DNA from: Morinoia aosen
Taxonomy: Eukaryota; Arthropoda; Malacostraca; Amphipoda; Talitridae
DNA length: 64,000 nt
Assembly (NCBI GenBank): GCA_030386875.1
Contig: CM059578.1
Location: 17,655,009-17,719,008 of the forward strand
Direction: 5' to 3'
Below, in pieces: positions 29,626-40,734 of this stretch. The notes beneath the pieces are model-generated. The model was not told the DNA's origin and made no database searches. It worked only from the letters and a program-made list of their open reading frames with translations. Position numbers and translations under genes: made by a program. Every line of letters begins with the position of its first letter. The stretch's first letter is position 1.

Positions 29626-31993
29626 CTCACAAGCAGTGCATTTATGCCTCAGTTTGTTGACACCAAACAGATCCTATATTAAGTTTTGCTTTTGTGAGGT
29701 AATTACAATTTTTGTAAGTCATCTTTCCAACACCAACAAATGATTTACAAATGCTTCTCAAGGTTCACTTCTATTGTGCCTATTGCAGATATTCTCATTT
29801 GTTGAATGAAACACCCGGTTAATATGAACTGCTTGATTTTTGCAAGAGGAGTCACTGGAAACCGGACCACAAAAGTTGATACTCATTTGCCCATTTGCAA
29901 TGCAAAGTTTTTTTGGAGGGTTTAAAGGGTATGGATAGAAATTGTATGGCATTATTGTTTGATAATTAATATGAAGTATTGTAGCTTAAATTGAACAACT
30001 AATTTGCAAGATTTTATCCTAACACTAGCAATATTGCAAATACTAGATATTTCATATTATTAATGACTATGATGCAGCACTGTAGATTATGGTATAAAAT
30101 TACCTGCATTGTTCTTTCCTAACATCAACTATCATGCAATTACTTTGTCATTTTTGATTGTTTAAGAACAACATAAGCATGTTCTGTACATACCCATAGA
30201 AAACATGTTCAATCTTTCCGAAAAGTAAGAGAAAAGTAAATTTGAATGTTATGGTATGTAATATGTTTGGAGTAAACATTCAGACACAAATGCACCGCTT
30301 GTGAAAAGATAACGGTTGTAATGCTACTACAGCTTTTTACCTTTAGTATAAGAAAGCTGAAGTTCAATTTAACAAAGGTAAAATTCAAGTTAACAAAGAT
30401 CAAGTTTAATTTAAAAAAAAAAAAAGTTTAATTTAAAAAATTTCAACTTTAATTTACAAAAAGGCCAAGTTTAATTTAAAAAATATATCAATTTTAATTT
30501 AAAAAAGGTCAAGTTTAATTTTAAAAAGGTCAAGTTTAATTTAAAAAAGCTCAAGTTCAATTTAAAAAACCTCAAGTTCAATGTTGAAAAGGTTATGTTT
30601 CTAAAATTGCACACCTATGCAATAATAATATAATTGAAGCTTATTTGTGACAATGCATAATTGTTTAAAATTACTGGCACTGAAAATAGAGTAAATATAA
30701 TATCAGACAAACAAAAGTGCTGTGATTTTGTACTTAATTTGACATTCTTCAAGTTTTACCTATGAATCATTTGCTAAACAGATCATAGGTATTTATAGCT
30801 ATTTACAAAAAATGGTCCAAATAAACTTTATGTAATAAGTAACTGTGACAATTAGCAAACTGCACTGACTGAAAAGTTCAGCATTACATAGCTTCAAACT
30901 TATATTTAAACAATCAGGCTGCTGCAATAGTGGTTTATTGTATCATGTTATATAAAATAGTATTATACATACAATGTAATACCAAATTAGAGGCCAATCT
31001 CTTAACTAATAATTCTAATATAGCCTAATACCTAATTTAAAATATAGCCTACTTTAGAATTTTTAAATTCAACTTGAGCTTCATTAAATTGAACTTGAGC
31101 ATTTTTAAATTAAAGTTAAAAGGCTCTAGAGTGGTCTCAAGTTGACACTATAGACATACCATAGGGTAAATTGTGAAATGAAAATAATTATCAAACATGG
31201 AAAAATTAGGTAGTATTCAGTCACTTGCCAGTCATCACAATAATGAATGGACCTTTCATTGCTACATTTAAACAAATGTTCACTCCTACACAACTTGAAG
31301 CAGGCAAGAGTGGTCACTCATGGGGAAGTTATGTGTCATGACTTTTTTTATTTACATATGCTCCAAATAATAATTAGTAAAAATCACTTTTAAGCACAAT
31401 AAGTTTGCATTTTAGAAGCAATCTCAATAAGTAACAATATTTATGTTTCTAGGTTTATTGAAGTTCACATAGTAACCTACAATTGAAGGTTTCTGTCACT
31501 AGTTTTAGAACAATATGATTTAAAATAGAATTCCTCTGAGTTACGTGTACTAATTTCTAGTAACTTCTTTGATCAATTGACTTACTAATTTAGGAGCGCT
31601 TCAGCAGAATGATGCCCATATATTTTTACACGCAGTGCATTTGCATCAGAGTTTTGGTCATTCTCAAACAATCAAATTAATCAAAATATTTGCATTATTC
31701 ATGATGTTACAAAAGAATAATGCAAATAAGTTTTAAAGCATAGGCTACAGTAATGCATTTCAATCAGAAATAACACAATAATTTAATATCTAACCATTAC
31801 CATTCAACTCCAATAAAGCCTTGCAATAATAAAGCATCCAATAATAAAGCATTACATTGTCATCATTAGATCTCATAACAAAATTGAAAACAATTCAAAG
31901 GTGTCACTCTCATGAATGAGACTGCATTACGAAATACTGAAAACAAAGACAATTGCAATTTGCAACTAGATATTTTTAACAATTACCTATTAC
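29626..31993 (-). other. Intron 1 of the P transposase gene (2,368 bp)
   Basis: Donor CAG|GTAATA and weak acceptor TTGTGAG, phase 1. It is A+T-rich, without a coding candidate. It contains a degenerate tandem array (next entry). Confidence 0.7.
30355..30600. repeat. Degenerate ~20-bp array in intron 1
   Basis: About ten units of CAAGTTTAATTTAAAAAAGG and variants. Related CTTGAGC..TTAAATT motifs recur at 31070-31110 in the opposite sense. Confidence 0.8.
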
Positions 31994-32294
31994 CTGGTTT
32001 GTCCACCACAGTTTGTTGTGGAATAGCATCAGGTTTTAACAAGAACTTATTTTTGAATGGAGATAACACATATGAATAATCCCATTTGCAGAAGTGTTGG
32101 GCACACACATAGTAATTCCTAATTAAATTTCGCAGTTTCAACAAGTGAAGAGCCTCATTACCGCACGCTTCAAGCCACGCAGAACAAGTTTTCTTTCTAA
32201 AATTGAAATAAACTAAATCAGGGCGATTGACGCTATTATTTTCGCAATTAGTCATACAACAACGCTTCACACGAATACAAGGCGCCATGATCAC
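31994..32294 (-). CDS. P/THAP9-like transposase, exon 1 (THAP domain)
   Basis: THAP zinc finger that binds DNA near the transposon ends. After MIMAPCIRVKR the zinc ligands are CCMTNC (C-x2-4-C) and, about 50 residues later, YVCAQHF (C-x2-H). The intervening W (CSAWLEAC) and the final hydrophobic/Pro motif (LKPDAIP, in place of AVPTIF) fit the family. The exon ends CCAG|GTAATA in phase 1, so the last codon is split. The ATG at 32294 is followed by a second Met two codons on; either can start the protein. The terminal inverted repeat is 180 bp upstream. Confidence 0.92.
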
Positions 32295-32447
32295 TGTGCC
32301 ATGATGCAGAACTTTCTTCTAATAATGTCAACCAATCAATGCGCACCAATTTCAAAACAAATGATGTCATGAAATCTCTGCGCCCTGAGTGGTCATTGGT
32401 GATGACGTTTTTTACGTCTCCAGCTCGGAGCAAAATACTGATGAATC
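32295..32447 (-). promoter_or_regulatory. P element 5' region (presumed promoter)
   Basis: Short non-coding interval between the right terminus and the transposase ATG. It contains CCAATCA, CACCAAT and ACCAATGA, and a GACGTTTTTTACGTC palindrome at 32404-32418. No TATA box is obvious. The promoter role is inferred from position only. Confidence 0.4.
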
Positions 32448-32473
32448 CCGTATCTTCTTGTATTTGGTCTGTG
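32448..32473 (-). repeat. P element terminal inverted repeat, right
   Basis: Reads CACAGACCAAATACAAGAAG on the minus strand from 32473 inward. It pairs with the left terminus. Confidence 0.85.
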
Positions 32474-32481
32474 CTCTCAAG
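32474..32481 (+). repeat. P element target site duplication, right
   Basis: CTCTCAAG, identical to the left copy at 22787-22794. Confidence 0.93.
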
Positions 32482-33640
32482 CGAGTCGGACAGCGAGTAC
32501 GCCCTAAGTGAGTCAACATCGAGTGAAGAGGAAGTTCAACCATTTCTTTCCTTTAACAGTTTGATGAGTAAATTTAGAAATTATTTATCGAGTCCCATGG
32601 GGAAAGAGCTAGACACAAACACAATCGCACAACATATCCAACAATTACGAACTATCTTAAATTTCAGCGGAGTTCAAGACTTTCGAAATCTATTTCAAAT
32701 TCATAGGATGAATGAAACTTTCCGAAAATTGACAAAGCCGAAAAATAAAGGCGGAAAATCCTTTCAGAATTGTACCCTGAGGGGGTACGTCTCATCAATT
32801 AAGCACCTGATTAAATTCTTAAAAATACATACGGATCTCTGCCCATCTTTTTCATCTGAAAAACTCAAAAACTCGACTCTCTCTTTGAACAGCTCAGTGA
32901 TCTATCGTTAGGTTTGAAAAAAGGGTGTCAGAAAAAAACGTGGGCAAGGCAACAAAAAGACGTTCAGCGCCTTCCATCGTCATATGACATTCAAGAATAC
33001 CTGTGCTCCGACGTTCGAGGTAGAGTTTGAAAATCAATTTTTTCGATGGATTTTGGAGCTTTGTCTTTTTCTTCTTCATCTGGCAGTTTTAATGGTTTAA
33101 CTTCTTTAATTTTAGGCTTTTTCTGCATAGAAATTTCACTAGACAAAGGAAGCCGCGCAGGAGAAGTCAAACACCTAACGTTAGATGAATTCGTTAACGC
33201 CAAAATTTTTGAAGATGGATCCCATCAAGTAAGCGTTCATCGCCATAAAACCTATTATAAATACGGGCCAACGTCCATTAACATTGCTGTAAATTAATTC
33301 AAGCTCTTAACTATATACTAGCATTTAATTCGACCGTATTTTGCTAACCGAAATTCTCCTTTTTTTTCTTACGACTAAGGGTGCTGCTCTTTCAAGTGCT
33401 GCTTAAGGTTCTATATGCAAGCACTGTGGAGAAAGGCCGGAGTCAAATCCGATGTCGGGCCTACACTTCTCTAAGAAGTTGCTGTTACAAAAATTCGCAC
33501 TTCATTTCCATTGAAAAAGCAGGCTCTCGCGGCCAAAATAAACCACTCCGAAGCAACAGCATCGCGATCATACCTGACGATTGATCGTCAGGCAAATTCT
33601 CGTTTAGTGTCTTCACAATTAAGAGATATTCTAACCTACT
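32482..33640 (+). pseudogene. Zinc-finger/tyrosine-recombinase gene, 3' coding part
   Basis: Continuation of the split gene. An acidic Ser-rich linker (SESDSEYALSESTSSEEE) leads into a core-binding helical domain (LDTNTIAQHIQQLRTILNF ... TLRGYVSSIKHLIKFLKIH). A frameshift near 32875 moves it to LGLKKGCQKKTWARQQKDV and a donor at 33020. The next exon (33116-33288) has EISLDKGSRAGEVKHLTLDEF, where R of GSRAGE is the first catalytic Arg, and VHRHKTYYKYGP with the Lys motif. The following exon from 33380 contains LWRKAGVKSDVGPTLL, a TAA at 33472-33474, VAVTKIRTSFP, then NHSEATASRSYLTIDR, with the late His (33544) and the Tyr nucleophile (33571-33573). The layout fits a Crypton-like tyrosine recombinase, now broken. 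Confidence 0.72.
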
Positions 33641-34417
33641 GAGATAGCCAGCCAGCTTCTCCGTCCTCCGACCAGCCTGTGCTTTCTACATCTTCTACAT
33701 CTTTCTGCTCACCTATAAATGAATCTCCATCTATCGACAACGTCGGAAGTGCCTCCGAGCCAATCAGGTCAGGAGTGCCAATTCCATCAGATGCCGAAAT
33801 TCAGTGAACCAATGAAGCAACTATGATATCAGCAGAAGAAGACATGTGCTGCCAGCATGAGTTCGAAGGAAATCATTTCCCTGGACATTTTGAAACGCAT
33901 TTAATTGAGTGTTTCTCCTACCTGTTTGTGTGTGGAAAAGTTATGACGCGCAGTGGAATATTAAAAACTAAGTACAACCGAAATTGGCAGAGAAATTCTG
34001 ATAAGATACAACTGTACTCAAATAAAAAAAACTTAATTTAAAGTATAGAAAATGTGCAAAATAGGCTTATTGTTCGAACAAACACTCTTAGTTCGAAGTA
34101 TTGGTGTTGATGATGCGTGTTGGGATTTATATGTGCACTGATGTAGATTTATTTTGTGTACTGAATCTAATAGTTTTTCCTGCAGACACATCCCTCAGGG
34201 GGATACAACTATTGTATCCATGGGAATTAGCTCTCTCAGGGGAAAATGTGGGGTCCTGAGCTGAGAGTTAGGTAGGCCTTCTTTTTCTTGAATTAGTGTT
34301 TTTTGTTTTGTAATGAACCATCTTTTTTCGGTTCACTGCTGTCTTTTTTCAGAGCGATTAATCAATATTTGATGTGGATTTATTTTATTATTCATTAATT
34401 TCATTTTTTACTAGGGT
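33641..34417 (+). other. Tail of the recombinase gene and unassigned sequence
   Basis: Beyond the stop, the same frame stays Ser/Pro-rich for about 45 codons (PASPSSDQPVLSTSSTSFCS). The frame 33823-34041 has no recognisable domain. No other gene is seen. Confidence 0.4.
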
Positions 34418-34665
34418 GTCAGAAGGTGCGGTGTAGGTGTAGGTGCAGGTACAAGCGCTGTGTAGGTGCAGGTACAAGCGCAGTGTAGGTGCAGGTGCAA
34501 GCGCAGTGTAGGTGCAGGTACAAGCGCAGTGCAGGTGCAGGTACAAGCGCAGTGTAGGTGCGGGTACAAGCGCAGTGTAGGTGCAGGTACAAGCGCAGTG
34601 TAGGTGCAGGTGGAAGTGCAGTGTAGGTGCAGGTACAAGTACAAGCGCAGTGTAGGTGCAGGTGC
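34418..34665. repeat. 23-bp tandem repeat
   Basis: About ten units of AGGTGCAGGTACAAGCGCAG + TGT. The unit is not a multiple of three. The two minus-strand frames across it are products of the repeat, not genes. Confidence 0.95.
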
Positions 34666-35579
34666 ACCTCGATTTAGCACCTCATTAAATTTTTGTGTTT
34701 GGTGTAACCGTGTGTCTTTACGCACATGTATGGCGGTATTGATTATTACATTTTTTTTTCAAGAGTATGCGTACGGTCGTTTTTCTGATGCGTTCTTAGA
34801 CATTTTCTTTCGTTAGGTTTAGTCATGTTCCAACATGTTCCGAAATTATAATTGTAATAAATGGTTATGAATCGTATTTCACTTCTTATTCATAGGCGAT
34901 TGCGCATATTAACCGGAATATTTTTAATAGACTTGAGTTCAGAGGTGAAGTTAGTTGAATATTCTGTGTAAACTCCGTGGAGTTTGTTAGGAGTAGAGTT
35001 AGTAAGTTAGAGTTGAAGTAAGTAAGTTAGTTTCGAGTAACTCCCAGTATTTTTTTATTTATTTGAAGTTTCTGCCTGACCAAAAAATCACTCAGTTATT
35101 CACATCTCCCGTCACACTCTGACGTATTAAATAATTAATATTATTATTTAGTAAGATACTTGATCAATTTTTCTCATAAGTTGTGTACCTTTTCACCGAT
35201 CACGACGTCGTCTCTAATAATTTACGATGTGGGAGAGTTTTTTCCAGGTATTGTTTATTTCTATTTTTTGTACCGATATATTTCTTTTGTGTCTTCCTAA
35301 ATAAATTTACTATACATATAACTTTTTATTTCCTTTTTGCGACAATGATGCGTTATGCAATTTCTGATACGTTGAAACGTTCGTGATCGAAGAAACAGGG
35401 ATGATGAGTAGAGCCTGGATTTCTAGAATTTATACTATTAATGATAGAAATGCAAATAGAAAATTGCATTCATAGCAAAAACGCTATTTTACTCTAAAGG
35501 CCATTTTGACCAGGCACAAAGACAAAATGTCATTATGAAATAAATGACTGTAAAACATGCACAAGTTGGTAGCAGACAA
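34666..35579. other. No gene seen
   Basis: A+T-rich with short GTAAGTTAG-type repeats at 34995-35030. No coding signal. Confidence 0.45.
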
Positions 35580-38090
35580 GTAAGAGAAGGGAGTGAAGAA
35601 AAGAAAAACCGTTTGTTTCTAAAAAAAAATTATATATGAGATGCATGACAACATAGGGTTTAATAATTCCTTAATATAAGACGTCCTTAGAGAAACATAC
35701 CAAACGAGGCGTACTAATAGACGAACTGTACGAGGTGTACTATAGACATACTGTACGAGACGTACTAATAGACAAGTTTAACGAGGCGTGCTAATAGATT
35801 AATCCTATCACGGGATATTTTATACTCCAAGAGATAGCAGACAACTTATATAAATAATTGTAATACTACTAGAAAATTCTTTGAAATTTCTAAATTATTA
35901 GTTGAGACGAACGAAGAAAAGATAAAAAACGCTATAATGAAGCAGATTAGAACACCCTCGTAAATATTTAATGAAATTCATAGCTTGTTCAATAATCGGA
36001 CTGGAAGATAATTTTTCAACGATTCCTATGCTCACTTTGCGCTTTATTTTATTTGTCTTCGTAATTTTCATTTTTTCTATCCACAGGAATTATCGCTTTC
36101 TGTGGTAGCGATAGATCTACTTTTGAATCATTTAGCGAAAAAAGAAGAAAAAAGAAAAAAATCGTTTATTTCCATGTCGCCACATGAGATACATGCCAAC
36201 ATATTGGCTTTTAAAAATTTCTTAATATAAGACGTCCTAAATCAAAAGTTCCATACGAGGATTACTAATTGACAAACCATCCGAGGTGTACAAATAGATA
36301 GACCATACGAGGCATATTAATAGACAAAATATACGAGGCGTACTAATAGACAAAACATACGTGGCGGGCTAATAGTCTAACTCTGTCAAGGGGTAGTTGA
36401 ATAAGAAATGAAAAATAACATCTCCTAGATATTTTATATTCCAAGAGATGGCTAACAACTCATAAATAATTCGAATACTACAAAAGAATTCTTCGGAACT
36501 CCCAAGTTATTCGTTGAAATTATCGAAGTAAGAAAAAGACAAAAAACGCTATACCGGAGCAGATTGAAACACCATCGTAAATGACAATCAAGTATTGAGC
36601 AAAGGTTGGTCACGATGTAATTTATAAAGAACATCGCGCAACACAGCACGCACATCTAGAAATGCGTAAACAAACTTACGCTCAAAAATGAAATGCATGG
36701 CTTGTTCAGCATACAAATATAGAGATAATTTTTGCACGAGCGCTTTATTTCATTTGTCGTCTGTTGATACTTTTAATTTCTTCTATTCACAGAAATGCCC
36801 TTCGGGGCCGTGATAGATCGATTTATGAATCATTAAGCAAGCGGAATCAATTTGTTTATTTCTGGAATTTGGTTCAGTGTTAACTGATCGCAGAGCTTTA
36901 GGTAAAATGTAATGTGTTTTGAGGTGTTGCTTTTTCCGCAAAAAATTGAAATAGAAACATATATATGCACATGTATGTATATATATGTACGAACGTGTGC
37001 ATGTGCACACAGATACATAGCTATTCATATTTGCGTGCGCACACATACACACACATGCACACACTTACACACACATATTCATATGTATACGTATTGAAAA
37101 TGAATATGAGAAAAATACTAATAAACACAAAAAATAATCTTGCTCTTTCTACAAATGACAGCCAAAGCTCTGTGTAATCGTAAGAAATAACCTGAGGAAA
37201 AATAAGGAATAGAAAAAGGACTTCGAAAAACGTACAAACGAAATGGTTTTTTAATTTCCTTAAAGAAATTGTAAGAAAACTCAAAGTTACCGTCGAGGAA
37301 CAACAACAACAACAAAAAAATATATATTTCATATCTTCTCGATATTCTCTGCAACATCATGCGTACATGGGTACATGGGATAAAATGGAGATACAGTGTA
37401 AGCCGGTTACCACTCATGATTGGCAAATATGTACAAAATTTTGGCAGAAATGCGTAAACAAACATATACTCAACATCAAAATTCATAGTTTGTACAGCAT
37501 ACGGACAGAAAGATAATTTTACCACGATTCATATGTTCAAATTGCGCTTCATTTCACTAATTGTATTTGTCATTTTTCCGATTCACAGAAACGGCCTCTG
37601 GGGAAGTGACAGATCTATTTTTGAATCATTTCGCTAGTGCAATAAAATTTATTAATCGGATTGTTTTCGCGTATAGAAATGAAATAGAAACATGTATATC
37701 TACGTATGTAGGTATATATATATACCTACACACATATTAATATATATACTTATTGAAAACGAATATAAGAAAAAAATACATATACAAAATAAAAAGATAA
37801 AAAGCAACCTACCATCTACAACATCGAAAATGACAGTCGAGCTCACTGTAATCCTAAGAAATTATTCGGAATAAAAAACCTAGAAGGAAAAAAAGACTTC
37901 GAAAAACGTAAAAATGAGCTGGTTTCTAATTTATTCATAGAAATTTTTAAGAAAACTCAGGTTACAATCAAGAAACAACACAACTCAGCATTATACGGAC
38001 ATGTGTACATGGGATAAAATGGAGTAACATTGTGGCCGGATATCACATCTGAGGGGCGAATATTTTACAAAATTTGGCACATATAGGTAG
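35580..38090 (+). repeat. ~2-kb dispersed repeat family R, copy 1
   Basis: Matches copy 2 (41690-43510, inverted) and copy 3 (49780-52100, direct). It is built of diverged subunits of about 700-800 bp, each containing a block like ACAGAAATGCCCTTCGGGGC followed by GATAGATCGATTTATGAATC (near 36090, 36790 and 37590). Each also has a 20-22-bp CGAGGCGTACTAATAGACAA array, an AAAACGCTATACCGGAGCAG block, and a TG/CA-rich tract. No transposase, RT or long ORF is present. Confidence 0.8.
36955..37095. repeat. TG/CA-rich low-complexity tract
   Basis: GTATGTATATATATG...CACACACATGCACAC sequence; the frames here are artefacts. Equivalent tracts lie in copy 2 (42580-42725) and copy 3 (50990-51125). Confidence 0.8.
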
Positions 38091-38689
38091 ATCAAACAAT
38101 GGTCCAAAGTGATAATTTTAATTACGGAAATTTAGAGTTTTTTCGATATGAAAGTTCAGTGTTAGTGTGCGCTGAACGCACGGAGAAATATAAAAAGAAC
38201 AAATGAAATGCTTAAATAACCCCCTCCCCTCAGCTCAGGCGAAATCTATCGAAAACATCTTAGAGAATAATTTTGAAATAGCGAGACAACGTTAGCCAAA
38301 ATTTAATTCATTAAAAACTTTGCACAACCCTCACATCTATAAACCTGTATATTGGTGTACTCACAAAATGTATTTCAAGATATGTTTGTCTTACGGACGT
38401 TAAATATTAATACAGAAAAGAGAAAAATAACAAAATAAAGATGAGGAAGTACTCCTAATTGTAGAAAAAACGTTCGTTCTGCTGCATTGAACTGACGGCT
38501 GTGGTGCTCATTATTGTAGACAGAAATAAGTAAGATGAATATTAGAATGGCTTAGCAAACGTAAAATGAAATAGTTTCTAATTTTCTAACAGAAATTTCA
38601 GGAAAATTAAAACTTCAAGTAGATGGGAAATTCACACCGAAATGCTGCAGACCCTATGACAGAGATGCAAAATGACGTGACACATTTAC
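38091..38689. other. No gene seen
   Basis: A+T-rich interval between repeat copy 1 and the LINE fragment. No coding signal. Confidence 0.45.
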
Positions 38690-40370
38690 TTTAAATTCTT
38701 TCACAGTTTTAGAGTTTTTGATATGCTGGGGAAGCTTGTTCCACAAAAAAAGCTCCAGAAACTGAGAGAGCCTTTTGTCCCACGTTAGATGAACGGTAAC
38801 CGATTAATTCCTCATTCCACACTAATATCATTCCTCCGATTTGGTTTTTGTTTGGGATATTAGATTATAATATATTAGATTATAGATATTTAGGATATTA
38901 GGTTTGGGATATTTTACCACATCTGCATTACTTTGGGGGAGGTACAGAGAGGAGAACACTCGTCGAGCTTTTTGGATCATGAATCTGTTCGGTATTGGGA
39001 TCCAGTTTAGTTTTCTTATAAGAGGAGTGACATGATTGTTTTTGTTGAAATTTCCTTTGCATACCACTTTGGCGGCGAAGTTTCTACATTTTTGCAAATC
39101 TTCCTGACGATATTGAGGTAAATCTCCCTACGCAAGACTGCAGTAGTCCAGACGCGATAAAACTAAAGACTGAATCACTAATGATCTAGATTTTTCGTCA
39201 AGTGTGTTCTTAATGCGATGAAAGAACATTAAGGTTCCGTTAATTTTGTTGCACATTGTTTCTACGTGTGAATTGAAAGTCAAATTTTTGTCAAACCAAA
39301 CACCGAAATTTTTTACCTTATCTACTGGTTCAATTGTATCGTCTCCAAATGGTAACGTGAATGAAGGTAAGTTTTAGTCGCATTCTGTGATCCAAAAATA
39401 GTGCATTGCGTTTTACTTACGTTAAGTTTGAGGCCATTATGGTCATACCACAATTTCAGATTTTTGAGAGGGTTTTCAGCGTTGGCTTGTGTTTCTTTTA
39501 AATCCGCTGTTGAGCTTGTCATGGCAATTTGTACGTCATCAGCATACATTGAGGTTTTTGTGTTTCCAGGCATGATGGGGAAATTATTGATGAAAACTGA
39601 AAATAGGGGCGGACCGATGATTGAACCTTGAGGAGAGCCAAAATTATTTGGTATGAATAATGAGATTTTGTTATTCAAGCACACTGCATGAGAGCGGTTT
39701 AGTAGGTAGCGTCCAAGCCACTGAGTGTCTATTCTGAGGTTTGAAATTTTTTGTAGAAGTTTCTTATGCTCAACACTGTCGAAAGCTTTGGAGAGATCAA
39801 GCAATAGTAGGAGAGTTAATTTCTTTTGTCAATATCATTGTAAATTTTTTCTGGTAAATTTAACCTTGAGTTACTGGTATTCTGGTATTGTCTTGAGTAC
39901 TGGTATTCCTTCTGTAAGCATATTGATCGCGATGCAGTAGATGTGACTCGTCTCTGTAAGACGAGAGCTGGTTTGTTATTACTTTTTCTAATATTTTGGA
40001 CATAACAGGCAGGAGACTGATTCTTTTGTAGTTTGACGCTGTGTCGATATCACCAGATTTATGTAATGGCCTAATAATGGATAGTTTCCATTGATCGGGA
40101 AACTTGTTTGTGGCTATAGATGTATTTACTATCAAGCGAATGAGGGGTGCTGTAACAGGGAAGCTGTTTTGTACATGTTGGAGGCTTATGCCATCATGTC
40201 CAGTCGCTTTAGTATTCTTTAGTGGGTATAAGATTTTTCGTTTCTCTATGACGCTAACCGGCTTTGGTCCGTGAGTAATTTCCTCACAGTTTCTAGTGGG
40301 GGTCTGACCGTAACATTGCGGGCCAACCTTTTGTTGTGTCAACGTCTTTTTTGTATGTTTACTTAAGATT
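38690..40370 (-). mobile_element. Jockey-superfamily LINE fragment (different family)
   Basis: Minus-strand RT remnant, unlike the LINE at 4-9 and 54-58 kb. It starts inside the region before RT (about 40342) and ends near 38690. There is no endonuclease. The 5' side is truncated near 40370. Confidence 0.82.
38828..40342 (-). pseudogene. LINE reverse transcriptase, broken
   Basis: Frame 40342-39860 has ATGHDGISLQHVQNSF, the finger motif, and ASNYKRISLLPVMSKILEKV (normally NYRPISLLP). A shift near 39860-39810 leads to frame 39804-39322 with MLDLSKAFDSVEHKKLL (first catalytic Asp), GSPQGSIIGPPLFSVFIN (normally GVPQGSxLGPLLF) and MYADDVQIA (catalytic YADD). A third segment, 39097-38828, carries the C-terminal CRNFAAKVVCKGN and PIPNRFMIQKA motifs. 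The catalytic Asps are kept; the breaks are frameshifts. Confidence 0.82.
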
Positions 40371-40734
40371 TAGTCGAACGATGGAGAGCAGTGATCTCCA
40401 GGCCAGCCTTTAATATAGTCAACCTGATCCATCTTTTGATTTTCGTCAGCTACTGTGTCGAATTCATTTACGTTCTTTAAGTTAGATGTGCGCAGCAAGT
40501 TGCGTTCATCATGCGTGTTCGTATGGCAAGTTGCCGTTTTCTGCCATGTTTAACGCAACTTCAACTAATTGAAGATCTGCAACTGCGAGTCAATCTTCTC
40601 GCAATCGTTTCTCACCTTAACTCAACTCCCCTCACCTTACCCTGCCCTTTTCCTTAATGCTTGGTGTGACTGTGACTGTGTATGTATGTGTGTTTGTATG
40701 TGTGTGTATAATTGTGTGCGAGGTAAACGAACCT
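40371..40734. other. No gene seen
   Basis: Leads into the minisatellite. A TGTGTATGTATGTGTGTTTG microsatellite lies at 40675-40720. Confidence 0.4.

Larger units (their letters stand above)
22795..32473 (-). mobile_element. Complete P-superfamily (THAP9-like) DNA transposon, 9,679 bp
   Basis: The element has terminal inverted repeats, a perfect 8-bp target duplication and one five-exon transposase gene on the minus strand. The 5' region between the right terminus and the first ATG (32294) is 179 bp. The 3' region between the stop (25038) and the left terminus is 2.2 kb and contains 31-bp tandem repeats. The gene has no stop or frameshift in its five predicted exons, and splice phases agree at all four junctions, so this copy may be autonomous. 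It is about three times the length of Drosophila P because of long introns, an exon-borne minisatellite and the long 3' region. Confidence 0.92.

Noticed and set aside
28635..29682. Three long open frames across the 24-bp minisatellite (two on the plus strand, one on the minus strand in a different frame)
   Set aside because: A 24-bp unit without stops keeps every frame open. Only the minus-strand frame giving AKPSTPGA joins neighbouring exons in phase; the others lack splice or domain support.
22895..32402. ACCAATGA...ACTCA motifs as candidate P element termini, and a TGACGTTT pair as target duplication
   Set aside because: Similarity is short and the flanks do not agree. The CACAGA... termini with a perfect CTCTCAAG duplication and a completed 22-bp repeat are far better supported.
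34411..34725. Minus-strand frames rich in Leu-His-Cys-Thr
   Set aside because: They are translations of the 23-bp tandem array cycling through frames.
36783..37332. Several frames in TG/CA tracts of repeat family R
   Set aside because: Low-complexity translations (Cys/His/Thr-rich) without domains; equivalent frames in other copies are disrupted.
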